From assembly GCF_024584785.1 (NCBI RefSeq), contig NZ_CP074112.1, positions 2,170,001-2,234,000 on the forward strand: DNA of 64,000 nt. The letters are read 5' to 3'. Every line of letters begins with the position of its first letter. The first letter of the stretch is position 1. The stretch comes from Idiomarina loihiensis. Lineage in GTDB: Bacteria; Pseudomonadota; Gammaproteobacteria; Enterobacterales; Alteromonadaceae. This document shows, piece after piece, positions 17,249 to 27,308 of this stretch. A model generated the notes under the pieces. It saw nothing but the letters and a program-made list of their open reading frames with translations, was not told where the DNA came from and ran no database searches. The translations under genes and the position numbers were made by a program.

Positions 17249-18331
17249 ATGTCAACCAATCCTAGCTTAGATACGCGTAAAATTGCCCTTTTGGATCTGG
17301 ATGCTTTCTTTGCCAGTGCTGAACTCTTGCGCCAACCACAACTGCGCGATAAGCCTTTTGCGGTGGGTGGTGGCGGTGATCGCGGAGTGGTTGCTACTGC
17401 TAATTATTTAGCGCGGCAATATGGCGTGCGCAGTGCAATGGCCGGCAGCCAGGCTCGACGATTATGCCCACAACTTATCTTCGTCCGCCCCGATCATGCA
17501 TACTATCGCGCTATGTCCAATCAAGTTTTCGAGGTGCTACAACAGTATACCGAGACGATTGAACCTGCTTCTATCGACGAATTCTATTTAGATCTTACCC
17601 ACAACAAGCACTATCAAGGGAGTGCCAGCTTAACGGTTAGTGCTATTCGAGAGCAACTACGAGCGCTAGGTTTAACCGCATCGGCGGGCATTTCTAATCA
17701 AAAGATGGTAGCTAAAATAGCTAGCGAAGAAAACAAGCCTGATGGTCAGTATTTAGTAACCCCAGAGCAAGTGAGCGCTTATCTTGCGCAATTAGATCTA
17801 AAGCGAATCCCCGGAATTGGACCGAAAAGTTTACAAAAATTGCATTACGCTGGCTTATTTTTAGGTAAAGATGTCCAACAAGCTGAGTTAACCAGTTTAC
17901 AACGCATTTTAGGCGAAAAGGCAGGCTGGTTAGTTTATCAACGTTGTTTAGGTAACGACCCAAGAGCTGTGATTACCGAGCGTGTGCGCAAAAGTGTTGG
18001 AGTGGAAGAAACCCTAAGCCAAGATGCCACGAGCCTACGCCAACTCGAACAGTTCCTTGAACAAGTGCTACTGCCGCAATTGCAGAAGCGGATGAAAGTA
18101 AGTAACTGGCAGCAAGCCTTCATTAAAAGCCAGACGATTAAGTTAAAGTTTTCAGATTTTCAACAAACAACCGTATCCCGAACGGCTAACTTAGCGTCAC
18201 CCAGCTTATTTTATCAACTGCTACGAGATGCCTGGGATAGGCGCCAGCAACGGCAAGTCCGGCTCATTGGCATCAGCGTGGCGCTACCCGACCCTGATGA
18301 TGCCCTGCAATTGGAATTGGAGCTGGAGTAA
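17249..18331 (+). CDS. dinB: DNA polymerase IV (Y family)
   Basis: Error-prone translesion polymerase. Seen: catalytic segment ALLDLDAFFASAEL, VVATANYLARQYGVRSAM, second catalytic segment ASIDEFYLDLT, helix-hairpin-helix-like RIPGIGPKSLQKL and a C-terminal little-finger domain. 360 residues, normal length. No clear LexA box is visible in the 90 bp upstream of the ATG, so SOS control is not demonstrated. It converges on the prephenate dehydratase gene. Confidence 0.93.
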   Translation: MSTNPSLDTRKIALLDLDAFFASAELLRQPQLRDKPFAVGGGGDRGVVATANYLARQYGVRSAMAGSQARRLCPQLIFVRPDHAYYRAMSNQVFEVLQQYTETIEPASIDEFYLDLTHNKHYQGSASLTVSAIREQLRALGLTASAGISNQKMVAKIASEENKPDGQYLVTPEQVSAYLAQLDLKRIPGIGPKSLQKLHYAGLFLGKDVQQAELTSLQRILGEKAGWLVYQRCLGNDPRAVITERVRKSVGVEETLSQDATSLRQLEQFLEQVLLPQLQKRMKVSNWQQAFIKSQTIKLKFSDFQQTTVSRTANLASPSLFYQLLRDAWDRRQQRQVRLIGISVALPDPDDALQLELELE

Positions 18332-18341
18332 GCGACTGCGA

Positions 18342-19211
18342 CTAGGAGCTAAACTCATAGCTGCCTAACTGAATCACCTGGTTACGCAACTCAATCGCAC
18401 TTAACGCAGCCTGTACGCGTGGATGCTGCAAGTGCCCTTCAAACTCGATAAAAAAGTGGTAGTGCCCGAAGCGCTGCCCGGTTGGTCGCGACACCAACGC
18501 CAATAGGTTAATTTGATGAACCGCAAAAGCTTGTAAATGCTCGAGTAAGAGCCCCGGATGGTCTGCGTCATCGACAATAACTATCGAAGATTTATAGCGG
18601 ATCGAATGATCCGGTGCGGCTAAAGGCTGTGGCTGCTGTACCGCCACAAATCGAGTGACATTGTGGGCGTAATCTGTCACATCATGTTCCACCCAAGCCC
18701 AGTCCGCTGCGCTAGTATTAGGCTCGACCGCTGCCAACAGGTGCTCTGGAATGATTGCTGCCGCCGCCTGGGTTGTTGCTTGCAACTGCGCCAACGCTGC
18801 GGTATTGCTGGCGGTAGAAATCACCTCAATATCATGTTGCGATAACCAATCGCTGCATTGTCCTTGGGCAACAAACTGCGCGAAAATAACGTTCGGCTGT
18901 GGGTGATTTGCAACTACCGAAAAGCGCACCGGAATAGCCACCTCAGCAATAATTTGCAAAGGCTGCTTTAGAAAGCTATCAACGACTGGTGAAACAATCC
19001 CCTCAACGATATTTTCTAACGGCACTACCGCAATCCCCGCCTGCTCAGGGATGGCCTGCAGCGTTCGGGAAAGAGAGCTGTAGAAACTTATCGTAGGCGG
19101 CGCCTTGGTAAATTGCGGTAGGCGCAATACCTCACGCGCAGCTAACTCTGAGAACGTACCTGAAGGACCCAAAGTTGCGAGAAAAGTGGCTGAACTGCTA
19201 GTGGCTGGCAC
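18342..19211 (-). CDS. pheA: Prephenate dehydratase with ACT domain (monofunctional)
   Basis: Converts prephenate to phenylpyruvate in phenylalanine synthesis. Seen: GPSGTFSELAAREV at the N terminus, PLENIVEGIVSPVVD, the catalytic TRF segment (NVTRFVAV, about residue 185) and a C-terminal ACT domain (HPGLLLEHLQAFAVHQINLLALVSRPTG, then HYHFFIEFEGH). The ACT motif reads VSRPTG, with Val in place of the usual Glu before SRP. There is no N-terminal chorismate mutase domain, unlike enterobacterial PheA (289 residues). The start is a GTG at 19211, the least certain part of the call. Confidence 0.9.
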   Translation of the reverse strand: MPATSSSATFLATLGPSGTFSELAAREVLRLPQFTKAPPTISFYSSLSRTLQAIPEQAGIAVVPLENIVEGIVSPVVDSFLKQPLQIIAEVAIPVRFSVVANHPQPNVIFAQFVAQGQCSDWLSQHDIEVISTASNTAALAQLQATTQAAAAIIPEHLLAAVEPNTSAADWAWVEHDVTDYAHNVTRFVAVQQPQPLAAPDHSIRYKSSIVIVDDADHPGLLLEHLQAFAVHQINLLALVSRPTGQRFGHYHFFIEFEGHLQHPRVQAALSAIELRNQVIQLGSYEFSS

Positions 19212-19360
19212 GAGATGCTTTACATCCTTTAACGATATCTTTGTATGAGTTGCAGTGAGATTAACTTACACGCTTTTATTCACAGATAAAAGTTACAGAT
19301 TGTATTGAATTAGCATCTAGGTATTGGCAGTATGGCTGCTGACTTTATCGCTCAAGGCAG

Positions 19361-20740
19361 ATGCGTATGGATTGGCTCACATTGCTACCCCCCTTGGTAG
19401 CCATTATCGTGGTTTTTTGGCGCAAAGAAGTGATTGTTGCGCTACTCCTTGGCATTTTTACCTCAGAATTATTATTACTTTTACACCATCAACAGCCACT
19501 TTGGAGCGCTGGTGCTGCCATGCTAGAGCGTATCATTGCCGTCTTTAGTTCGGCCGGTAACACTCGTATTCTCATTTTTAGTTTGCTGGTAGGTGCGCTG
19601 CTTGCCTATGTGCGTGAGTCTGGTGGCGTGACTGCCATGGTCAATAGTTTACTCAAACGTGGTTTTGGCAAAACGAAGCGCAGTGCCAGCTTAATGACCG
19701 TTTTTACCGGAGTTTTTATATTTATTGAATCCAACCTTAGTGTGCTCACTGCGGGTATATTATCTCGCGGCTTATTTGAGAAGCTAGGCATGAGTAGAGC
19801 GCGATTGGCCTATTTGATTGATAGTACCAGCGCTCCCATCTGTATTTTGATTCTGCTTAATGGCTGGGGTGCCTACGTGCTCGGTATGTTAGAACAACAG
19901 CAACTGCCGGGGTCTTCGGTTGCCACCCTCTGGGCGACCATTCCATTCAACTTTTACGCACTCATTACCTTAGCTCTGGTGTTTTATACTGCCATTAGTG
20001 GCAAAGTACATGGCGCATTAGCTAAACATGAACAACAACCCCAGCCACCGCAAGATATCCAGCCGCAGGCCCCAAGCAACAGCAAGGCGCGTTACATGCT
20101 GGTACCTTTAACCGTCATGGTCGTGGGAATGATCGCATTTATGGTGATTACGGGCGACGGTAATCTAACCGCTGGTGATGGCTCAAAATCAGTGCTTTAT
20201 GCTACAGCGTTAGCCTGTTTGGTCGCCTACTTGATGCTCTTGGTCAGCCGTCGTAACAGCCATCAGCAATTAGTGACGATTGGCTTTAAAGGCATGAGCG
20301 AATTATTACCGCTGGTAACTATCGTTTTGTTATCATTAGCGCTTGGTGCTAGCGTCCGTGAACTTGGCACAGGAACTTTTTTGGCCGGGTTAGTCGGTGA
20401 CTATCTACCGTTGGTACTGATAGCCCCGATGCTATTTATTGCTGGTGCCCTGATTAGCTTTACCACCGGCACCTCGTGGGGCACTTTTGCTATTCTAATC
20501 CCGATTGCGGCACCCTTAATAATAGCACTAGATTTGCCAGCTCCCCTACTTTTGGCCGCGGTGCTTGGCGGAGGGGTTTTCGGTGACCATTGCTCACCCA
20601 TTTCAGATACCACAGCTGTATCTGCGCTGGCGTCAGGCAGCGATTTGCTTGACCATGTTCGCACCCAGTTACCTTATGCACTGGTTGCTGGTGGGCTTAC
20701 GGTAATTTTATATACAGTGGCAAGCTGGCTGATGCTTTAA
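19361..20740 (+). CDS. NhaC-family Na+/H+ antiporter
   Basis: 459-residue integral membrane protein with about 10-12 hydrophobic segments. It contains characteristic NhaC segments SFTTGTSWGTFAILIPIAAPL and FGDHCSPISDTTAVSA. It probably exchanges sodium (or an organic substrate) for protons, which fits a saline habitat; substrate is inferred only from family. Two ATGs lie at 19361 and 19367 and either may be used. It is followed after about 50 bp by alr on the same strand. Confidence 0.88.
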   Translation: MRMDWLTLLPPLVAIIVVFWRKEVIVALLLGIFTSELLLLLHHQQPLWSAGAAMLERIIAVFSSAGNTRILIFSLLVGALLAYVRESGGVTAMVNSLLKRGFGKTKRSASLMTVFTGVFIFIESNLSVLTAGILSRGLFEKLGMSRARLAYLIDSTSAPICILILLNGWGAYVLGMLEQQQLPGSSVATLWATIPFNFYALITLALVFYTAISGKVHGALAKHEQQPQPPQDIQPQAPSNSKARYMLVPLTVMVVGMIAFMVITGDGNLTAGDGSKSVLYATALACLVAYLMLLVSRRNSHQQLVTIGFKGMSELLPLVTIVLLSLALGASVRELGTGTFLAGLVGDYLPLVLIAPMLFIAGALISFTTGTSWGTFAILIPIAAPLIIALDLPAPLLLAAVLGGGVFGDHCSPISDTTAVSALASGSDLLDHVRTQLPYALVAGGLTVILYTVASWLML

Positions 20741-20791
20741 GCTCGCCAGCTGATTTGTTTTTGCTACCAACTATTTGGATAATCATCAAAC

Positions 20792-21895
20792 ATGACACAC
20801 GGTTTGCACTTTCGCTCTACTCGCGCCGAAATATCACGCCAAGCGCTTACCCACAATGTGCAACTCATCAAAGAAAAGTTGGGCAATAATTACCTTATCG
20901 GCGTAGTTAAGGCTGACGCTTATGGACACGGGATGATCAGCACGGCACAGGCTATAGCAGCTAACGTTGATGCTTACGCAGTGGCTTACATTGACGAAGC
21001 TCTAGCCTTACGCGAAGCTGGCTTAACCCAGCCCATTGTATTACTCGAAGGCTGTTTCAGCGCTGCCGAGCTTCCTATCTGTGCACATTACAATTTACTC
21101 CCGGTGATTCATCAGCAACACCAACTCGATGCCGTGCTCACTACACGCTTGGCTCGTCCTGTTGGGGTCTGGCTAAAGGCTGATACAGGATTACACCGAT
21201 TAGGCTGGCGTCCAGAGCAATTACCCGCCGTTTATCAACAACTCGATCAGTCTACGCAAGTTGCTTCTATCACGCTGATGTCGCACCTAGCGATTGGAGA
21301 TACACGCCATCAATTCACCCAACAACAGCTAGAGGCCTTTACTGATCTTTGTGCCCAAACCAAGCCCTCAGCTCAGATGAGTGTCATCAATAGTCCAGCA
21401 TTATTAAGTGCCACTAAGGATATCAGCAATGGTTATGCTCATTGGGTTCGCAGCGGTATTGCCATGTACGGTGTCGCTCCTATTTTAGAAGGAGTTGAAC
21501 TCCCTCCATTGCAACCGGTGATGCGCCTTCTCGCTCCGATCATCGCCTTACGTGATATTCCTCAGGGCGATACGGTCGGTTACGGTGGTACTTGGCGAGC
21601 AACGCGTCCGAGTAAAATTGCAACCGTTGCCATCGGCTATGCTGATGGTTACCCACGCAGTGCAGCCAACGGCACTCCAGTTTGGCTTCACGGTAAACAG
21701 GTGCCCTTAGCCGGTACTGTATCTATGGATATGATTACGCTTGATGTAACCGACCTAGAGCAGGTCGCCATTGGCGATGAGGTTGAGCTGTGGGGGCCTA
21801 ATCTAAGTGTGAATATCGTTGCGGAACACGCCAACACCATCAGTTACGATTTGTTTACTGGGGTTAGTCAACGTGTTCCTAGACTCGAAGTTTAA
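20792..21895 (+). CDS. alr: Alanine racemase
   Basis: PLP fold-type III enzyme producing D-alanine for peptidoglycan. Seen: Schiff-base motif VVKADAYGHG (K near residue 37), HLAIGDT, VRSGIAMYGVAP, IGYADGYPRS and the second-domain active-site region GTVSMDMITLDVTD containing the catalytic Tyr/Met region. 367 residues, full length. It ends adjacent (0 bp) to the convergent S9 peptidase stop. Confidence 0.95.
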   Translation: MTHGLHFRSTRAEISRQALTHNVQLIKEKLGNNYLIGVVKADAYGHGMISTAQAIAANVDAYAVAYIDEALALREAGLTQPIVLLEGCFSAAELPICAHYNLLPVIHQQHQLDAVLTTRLARPVGVWLKADTGLHRLGWRPEQLPAVYQQLDQSTQVASITLMSHLAIGDTRHQFTQQQLEAFTDLCAQTKPSAQMSVINSPALLSATKDISNGYAHWVRSGIAMYGVAPILEGVELPPLQPVMRLLAPIIALRDIPQGDTVGYGGTWRATRPSKIATVAIGYADGYPRSAANGTPVWLHGKQVPLAGTVSMDMITLDVTDLEQVAIGDEVELWGPNLSVNIVAEHANTISYDLFTGVSQRVPRLEV

Positions 21896-23968
21896 TTACT
21901 CGGCTGGCGTGGGCTTCTGATACAACTTAAACCACGCTAGCGTATGTTCAATTTTTGCGATCATATTCGATGGTCTTGCGCTGACCGAATGAGAGGCGTC
22001 TGGCACCCTCACCATCACCGTATCTACCTTGCGCAATTGCAATGCTTGATAATATTGCTCTATTTCAGACATCGGCACTCGACGGTCGTTTTCACCGCTA
22101 AAGAGCAATACTGGGGTTGTTACATTTTCAACCAACGAAAGTGGTGAGCGCTGCCAGTAGTGATCCACATCTTGCCATGGCAATGCCGGAAATTGATTCG
22201 CAATCTGACCCAAGTAGCTATCTGCCGTAAGCGTTTTGCTGATCCAGTTAATGACCGGGTTGGTTGCAGCGGCAGCGTTAAAACGATCGGTTAACCCCAC
22301 CGCATAGGTGGTTGCGATACCACCAGCAGAGCCACCAGCAATGAATAAATTATTACCGTCAACAAAGCCTTTTGCTAACAGCGCATCGATACCCGACATG
22401 TGGTCTGCAAAGTCACGTTCTGACGCATAGTAACCGTCAAGCTTTAACGCATGTTCAGCACCGTAACTGGTGCTACCCCGATAGTTGTTGTAGAAGACTA
22501 CGTAGCCAGCCGCAGCATAGCGCTGATGTTCAGCTGCAAACATGGGGCTGTAGGCTAAATGCGGGCCACCATGAATTTCTAGCAATAGTGGGTACTTTTT
22601 ATTGGGGTCAAAATTGGGTGGAGTGATATACCAACCATGAATCTCCGTGTCGTCAAAACTCGATTTGTAAGTGATCTCGTGCACTTCTCCAAGTGTTTTA
22701 TGCGCAAGTAAATCTTCATTGAGCTTGGTTAATTGGCGCGCCTTCGTGCTAGTTACCGAGTCTAACAAAGCAACATCTGCTGGTCGGTATGAACTAGCTC
22801 GCGTATAGACGACCTGCCCCGTATTAGTAGCAATAGAATAACTACCGCTGGTGTAAGGTCGCGAAATATATTCACCGCCAACATCACTGACCCCCTCGGT
22901 TAACCGCCCATTTAATCTTACTTGCCCCAACTTAACGAGGCCGCGGTCGGTAAATTGAATGGCCAACGCACTATTATTAATCCATTGTGGGTTTTCTACC
23001 GAGCGGTCCCAGTCCGCTAACAACGCCTGCTGCTGATTCTTACCTAAATCTAAAACTTGGAGTCGATTATGATGATAAGCAATGGGTTCGTTTCCTCGAT
23101 GCAAGAACGCCAACAGCTTGCCATTCGGTGACAAGGTTGGAGCAAACTCACGTCCAGGCAACGTAGTTAACTGGCTCAGCTCCTTATCTTTCACTCTTAC
23201 TTGCCATAAATCAGCTTCTGCCACTTGATATTCCCAATCGGTAGAACGGTTCGCTGAAAAAATAAGGTGGCTATTATCTGCACTCCAAACTAGGGGGCCC
23301 GAATGGCTGTAAGGACCTTCCGTTAGCTGGCGTGCATGCCCTCCTTCAGCTGGAACAACAAAAACTTGACTGTATTGATTGGCCAAAATGCCGGCACCAT
23401 CGCGCTGATAATAAGTTCTCTCCACGATGGTAGGCGCTTTTGCCCAGTTTGCAGAAGCGGGCTGTTGCGGGCGGTAAACCGAGCGAGCAAACTCCGATTT
23501 AGGCGCATCAACGTTCATCATAAAAGCTAGCCAGCGTCCATCATGAGACCAGCTCAACTGACTTGGACTCTGGTCTACCGCAGTCACAACTGACATAGTT
23601 TTCTGCGCTACATAATAGACATGAATCTGATTACGGCCTTCATGACTGGTGGTAAAAGCCAAGCGTTTACCATCCGGCGACCAGGTAGGATTCGCATAAC
23701 CATGAGCCATGGTTAGCAATGGAGTATGCTCGCCACTTTGGGTATTGATCAACCACAAGTGGCGCTTGCTATTATCCTTAATCATGTCAAAGCTGTTACG
23801 GCTATAGATTACCCACTTCCCGTCAGGAGAAATTTGGGGACCTGCTGCATGCTCAAGTGCAAAGATATCTTCTGGCATGAAGGTTTCAACTGCTGGCTCT
23901 GCACTTACAACTGCGACATTTAGTAGCACCGCCAGCGGTCCGCTCCAGCGTAATAAGCTCTTAATCAT
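21896..23968 (-). CDS. Secreted S9-family (prolyl oligopeptidase-type) serine peptidase
   Basis: 690 residues with an N-terminal signal peptide (MIKSLLRWSGPLAVLLNVAVVSAEP), a seven-bladed beta-propeller made of WD40-like WSPDGKRLAF repeats, and a C-terminal alpha/beta-hydrolase. Catalytic residues: Ser in GGSAGG (near 544), Asp in SGENDRRVP (near 628), His in DASHS (near 661). It probably degrades peptides in the periplasm. The ATG at 23968 is preferred because GGAG lies 7 bases upstream; the in-frame ATG at 23980 would place that site inside the gene. Confidence 0.92.
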   Translation of the reverse strand: MIKSLLRWSGPLAVLLNVAVVSAEPAVETFMPEDIFALEHAAGPQISPDGKWVIYSRNSFDMIKDNSKRHLWLINTQSGEHTPLLTMAHGYANPTWSPDGKRLAFTTSHEGRNQIHVYYVAQKTMSVVTAVDQSPSQLSWSHDGRWLAFMMNVDAPKSEFARSVYRPQQPASANWAKAPTIVERTYYQRDGAGILANQYSQVFVVPAEGGHARQLTEGPYSHSGPLVWSADNSHLIFSANRSTDWEYQVAEADLWQVRVKDKELSQLTTLPGREFAPTLSPNGKLLAFLHRGNEPIAYHHNRLQVLDLGKNQQQALLADWDRSVENPQWINNSALAIQFTDRGLVKLGQVRLNGRLTEGVSDVGGEYISRPYTSGSYSIATNTGQVVYTRASSYRPADVALLDSVTSTKARQLTKLNEDLLAHKTLGEVHEITYKSSFDDTEIHGWYITPPNFDPNKKYPLLLEIHGGPHLAYSPMFAAEHQRYAAAGYVVFYNNYRGSTSYGAEHALKLDGYYASERDFADHMSGIDALLAKGFVDGNNLFIAGGSAGGIATTYAVGLTDRFNAAAATNPVINWISKTLTADSYLGQIANQFPALPWQDVDHYWQRSPLSLVENVTTPVLLFSGENDRRVPMSEIEQYYQALQLRKVDTVMVRVPDASHSVSARPSNMIAKIEHTLAWFKLYQKPTPAE

Positions 23969-24194
23969 GACATTCTCCAAACTAAACGTTTTGTTTTTAT
24001 TAGTAATTAATGTACCCCTTTCTTTATCAAGAACCTAGTCTTTGGCCTACTTTTTGTATGGCTGGCATTAGAAATAGTCCTAGTAAATCCAGGTTTTTTA
24101 TTTCGCATATGCCTAAATTAATACTATACTCATCTTGTTGTAACACCATGTGAGTAGCGTTTGACTCAACAGAAAACATAACGAGGTCAAGAAC

Positions 24195-25589
24195 ATGCTA
24201 GAAAGTTGGTTCTCGCAAGCTGATGCAGTCTTATTAGCTCGCTTTCAGTTTGCCTTTACAGTGGCATTCCACATCATATTCCCCGCCTTTACGATTGGTC
24301 TTGCAAGTTTTCTTGCCGTGCTAGAAGGGCTTTACCTTAAAACTCGCAATCCGGTCTACCAGAAGCTCTTTCGATATTGGGTGAAGATCTTTGCCGTAGC
24401 CTTCGGTATGGGCGTGGTTTCTGGCATTGTGATGAGCTATCAATTTGGTACCAACTGGGCCGTATTCTCAGATAAAGCAGGACCAGTTATTGGCCCACTC
24501 ATGGGCTACGAGGTACTCACCGCTTTCTTCCTTGAAGCTGGGTTTTTAGGGGTGATGCTATTTGGCATGAACAAAGTAGGAGAGCGGCTGCACTTTTTTG
24601 CCACCTTGATGGTAGCCGTTGGAACTGCCATTAGCGCATTCTGGATTTTGTCAGTAAACAGCTGGATGCAAACACCTGCTGGATTTGCTATGAATGAACA
24701 AGGCCAATTTATTGTTACAAGTTGGTTTGAAGCTATTTTTAATCCTTCATTTCCATACCGTTTAGCGCACATGTTACTTGCCGCCTATTTAACCACAGCC
24801 TTTGTGGTAGGCGCAGTTGGTGCTTGGCACTTACTCAAAGATAGTACCTCGGCCAGCGCTAGAAAAATGTTCTCGATGGCTATGTGGATGGCATTAATTG
24901 TGGCACCACTACAAGTGTTTGTTGGCGACTTGCACGGCCTTAATACGCAAGAGCACCAACCGGCCAAAGTAGCCGCTATGGAAGGCCACTTTGAAACCCA
25001 AAGTAACGCCCCTCTGTACCTGTTTGGACTTCCTAATCAGACCACAGCTGAAGTGGATTACGCGGTAAAAATACCGGGCCTAGCTAGCCTCATATTACAG
25101 CACGATATTAATGCTGAAGTTACCGGTTTGGACCAATTCCCTCGAGACGAGTGGCCACCAGTAGCAATCGTGTTTTGGGCCTTTAGAATCATGGTCGGCA
25201 TCGGTGTGTTAATGATGCTTATCGGTCTCTGGTCTGGGTTCCAGCGTCTACGTGGCGGCCTTTACCAGAGCAAAATGCTGCATCGTAGTGCTGTCTTGAT
25301 GGGGCCACTAGGGTTTGTAGCTGTTATTGCCGGCTGGGTTGTCACCGAAGTAGGCCGACAACCTTGGGTCATTCAAGGCCTCTTAAGAACATCTGAGGCT
25401 GTCTCTCCTGTCGATGCGGTTGGAGTCGGCGCTAGCTTGCTAGCTTTTATTATCGTGTACTTTTTAGTCTTCGGTGCTGGTACCGTTTATATCTTAAGAA
25501 AGATGGCCGGCGATCCCGAGCATACCCACATACCTGATTATGCTCGTATCCCAATGGCTGCAGAACGTCTCTACCACGAGGAGAAATAA
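24195..25589 (+). CDS. cydA: Cytochrome bd-type quinol oxidase subunit I (CioA/CydA)
   Basis: Heme-bearing subunit of the bd oxidase, reducing oxygen with quinol electrons in the inner membrane. Seen: RFQFAFTVAFHIIFPAFTIG containing the N-terminal heme-ligand His, QFGTNW, the Q-loop segment GLNTQEHQPAKVAAMEGHFET, and the family signature EVGRQPWVIQGLLRTSEAVSP. At 464 residues with a short Q-loop it resembles the cyanide-insensitive (CioA) branch. The operon continues with cydB after 3 bp. Confidence 0.94.
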   Translation: MLESWFSQADAVLLARFQFAFTVAFHIIFPAFTIGLASFLAVLEGLYLKTRNPVYQKLFRYWVKIFAVAFGMGVVSGIVMSYQFGTNWAVFSDKAGPVIGPLMGYEVLTAFFLEAGFLGVMLFGMNKVGERLHFFATLMVAVGTAISAFWILSVNSWMQTPAGFAMNEQGQFIVTSWFEAIFNPSFPYRLAHMLLAAYLTTAFVVGAVGAWHLLKDSTSASARKMFSMAMWMALIVAPLQVFVGDLHGLNTQEHQPAKVAAMEGHFETQSNAPLYLFGLPNQTTAEVDYAVKIPGLASLILQHDINAEVTGLDQFPRDEWPPVAIVFWAFRIMVGIGVLMMLIGLWSGFQRLRGGLYQSKMLHRSAVLMGPLGFVAVIAGWVVTEVGRQPWVIQGLLRTSEAVSPVDAVGVGASLLAFIIVYFLVFGAGTVYILRKMAGDPEHTHIPDYARIPMAAERLYHEEK

Positions 25590-25592
25590 GCA

Positions 25593-26594
25593 ATGGATTA
25601 CGCATTAATTTGGGCTGCACTTATCTCGATCGCGGTATTCGCATATGTAGCTCTTGATGGTTTTGATTTGGGTATTGGGCTCTTGTTTCCATGGTTTACA
25701 AACGAGCAACATCGTGACCGTATGGTCAATACTGTTGCGCCGGTATGGGATGGCAATGAAACTTGGCTGGTCCTTGGTGGTGGTGGCCTACTCGCGGTTT
25801 TCCCGCTGGCTTATTCGGTGCTGTTACCAGCTCTTTACATGCCCGTTATTGCCATGCTCCTAGGCTTGATTTTTCGTGGCGTTGCCTTTGAGTTTAGATT
25901 TAAGAGCCGCAATAACAAACATTGGTGGGACCGCTCTTTTATGCTTGGGTCCGCAGTTGCTGCGTTTAGCCAAGGAGTGATGTTAGGCGCCATGCTACAA
26001 GGTATTGATGTCACCGATCGAGCCTACTCAGGCGGATGGTTTGACTGGCTAAGCCCATTTACTATTTTTGCAGGCATTGCGGTATGTATTGGCTATATGC
26101 TGCTTGGCGCCACTTGGTTAATTATGAAAACCGATGGCCAATTACAAGGCCGAAGTTTTTCATTAGCTCGTAACTTATCGTTACTCATGATTCTTGCAAT
26201 AGCAGCCGCAAGTATTTATCTGGTATCAACTTATGGGCAAGTCGCTGATAGATGGTTAACGTGGCCGACCTCCGCTGGTTTGTGGTTGTTACCTTTTGCC
26301 TTAGCTATAGTCGGCGGCGGACTCCTAACAGCACTTAACAAGAAACGTGAGGGAGCTCCATACCTCTGGGCTTTAGGAGTATTTTTAATTGCTTTTATTG
26401 GTTTTGCGGTGAGCATCTTCCCTTATCTTATCCCCTTTGAAATCACCTTATGGGAAGCCGCAGGACCAGATAATAGCCTATCGTTCCTGCTCGTAGGCGC
26501 AGTCATTCTAATTCCTATTATTTTTGCCTACACTGGTTATACCTATTGGGTATTCAGAGGAAAAACCAGTGAGGATTCTGGATATCATGAATAA
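25593..26594 (+). CDS. cydB: Cytochrome bd-type quinol oxidase subunit II
   Basis: 333-residue polytopic membrane subunit. Seen: YVALDGFDLGIGLLFPW, the conserved VAPVWDGNETWLVLGGGGLLAVFP segment, and FRGVAFEFRFKS. GAGGAGAAATAAGCA precedes the ATG, overlapping the end of cydA. Its last 8 bp overlap the start of the DUF2474 small gene, which indicates coupling. Confidence 0.95.
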   Translation: MDYALIWAALISIAVFAYVALDGFDLGIGLLFPWFTNEQHRDRMVNTVAPVWDGNETWLVLGGGGLLAVFPLAYSVLLPALYMPVIAMLLGLIFRGVAFEFRFKSRNNKHWWDRSFMLGSAVAAFSQGVMLGAMLQGIDVTDRAYSGGWFDWLSPFTIFAGIAVCIGYMLLGATWLIMKTDGQLQGRSFSLARNLSLLMILAIAAASIYLVSTYGQVADRWLTWPTSAGLWLLPFALAIVGGGLLTALNKKREGAPYLWALGVFLIAFIGFAVSIFPYLIPFEITLWEAAGPDNSLSFLLVGAVILIPIIFAYTGYTYWVFRGKTSEDSGYHE

Positions 26595-26700
26595 ACCACC
26601 AACTAAGTTACGACAGTGGCTCTGGTTTATTGGTCTTTGGGCTGCCGGGGTGATCACTATCACCCTGGTAGGCCTTCTGATTAGAGCGGCAATTCTTTAA
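26587..26700 (+). CDS. DUF2474-type small membrane protein of the bd-oxidase operon
   Basis: A 37-residue ORF beginning [18 protein letters not shown] and containing one transmembrane helix ending in [11 protein letters not shown]. It overlaps the cydB stop by 8 bp. Small single-helix DUF2474 proteins occupy exactly this place after CioAB-type oxidases and are thought to be accessory subunits (comparable in role to CydX). Length, helix, and trailing IRxxI pattern fit the family. Its stop overlaps the stop of the convergent YqhA gene by 3 bp. Confidence 0.75.
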   Translation: MNKPPTKLRQWLWFIGLWAAGVITITLVGLLIRAAIL

Positions 26701-27200
26701 TCGGAGTTTTTCTCTTTTCGAGTTAATCTATCTAAATAACCCATGGCAAAAGCAGAGCCAACAAAAGTTAAGTGCATCAACACGTACCACTTGATGGTTG
26801 GCTCATCCATGTTTTGCGCGTTCATAAACACTTTCAATAAATGAATAGAGGAAATAGCAACAATAGATGCAGCTACTTTATTCTTTAAACCACCTGAATC
26901 AATTTTTCCTAACCAAGCTAACTTCTCAGTGTCGTTATTAATATTGAGTGTCGAAACGAAGTTTTCGTAACCACTCAACATCACCATCACTAACAATCCT
27001 CCAACCAATGCAATATCGATTAAGGTTAGCGTTAACAAAATAAGGTCAACTTCTTTGATCGTTAGAATGTCTGGAAAAACATGTATAAGCTCCTGAAAGA
27101 ACTTAATCCCCAGCAGCAACACCGCCAAGCTCAAACCAAGATAAATAGGTGCCAGCAACCAACGTAAGCTATACATTAAATTTTCTAAAAAACGTTCCAT
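26697..27200 (-). CDS. YqhA/UPF0114-family inner membrane protein
   Basis: 167 residues with about four transmembrane helices: [60 protein letters not shown], and a C-terminal [20 protein letters not shown]. These segments match the UPF0114 (YqhA, TIGR00645) family closely. Function is not established. It stands alone, convergent with the bd-oxidase operon. Confidence 0.85.
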   Translation of the reverse strand: MERFLENLMYSLRWLLAPIYLGLSLAVLLLGIKFFQELIHVFPDILTIKEVDLILLTLTLIDIALVGGLLVMVMLSGYENFVSTLNINNDTEKLAWLGKIDSGGLKNKVAASIVAISSIHLLKVFMNAQNMDEPTIKWYVLMHLTFVGSAFAMGYLDRLTRKEKNSD

Positions 27201-27308
27201 GAATATCTCAGAAAGTAAGGGTTCAACAAGAGGAACATCATACCAAGGTTAGCATTCACCGCTAAATTTTTTTTAATCTACCGATGACCTCGACCATCAA
27301 GACTGCCG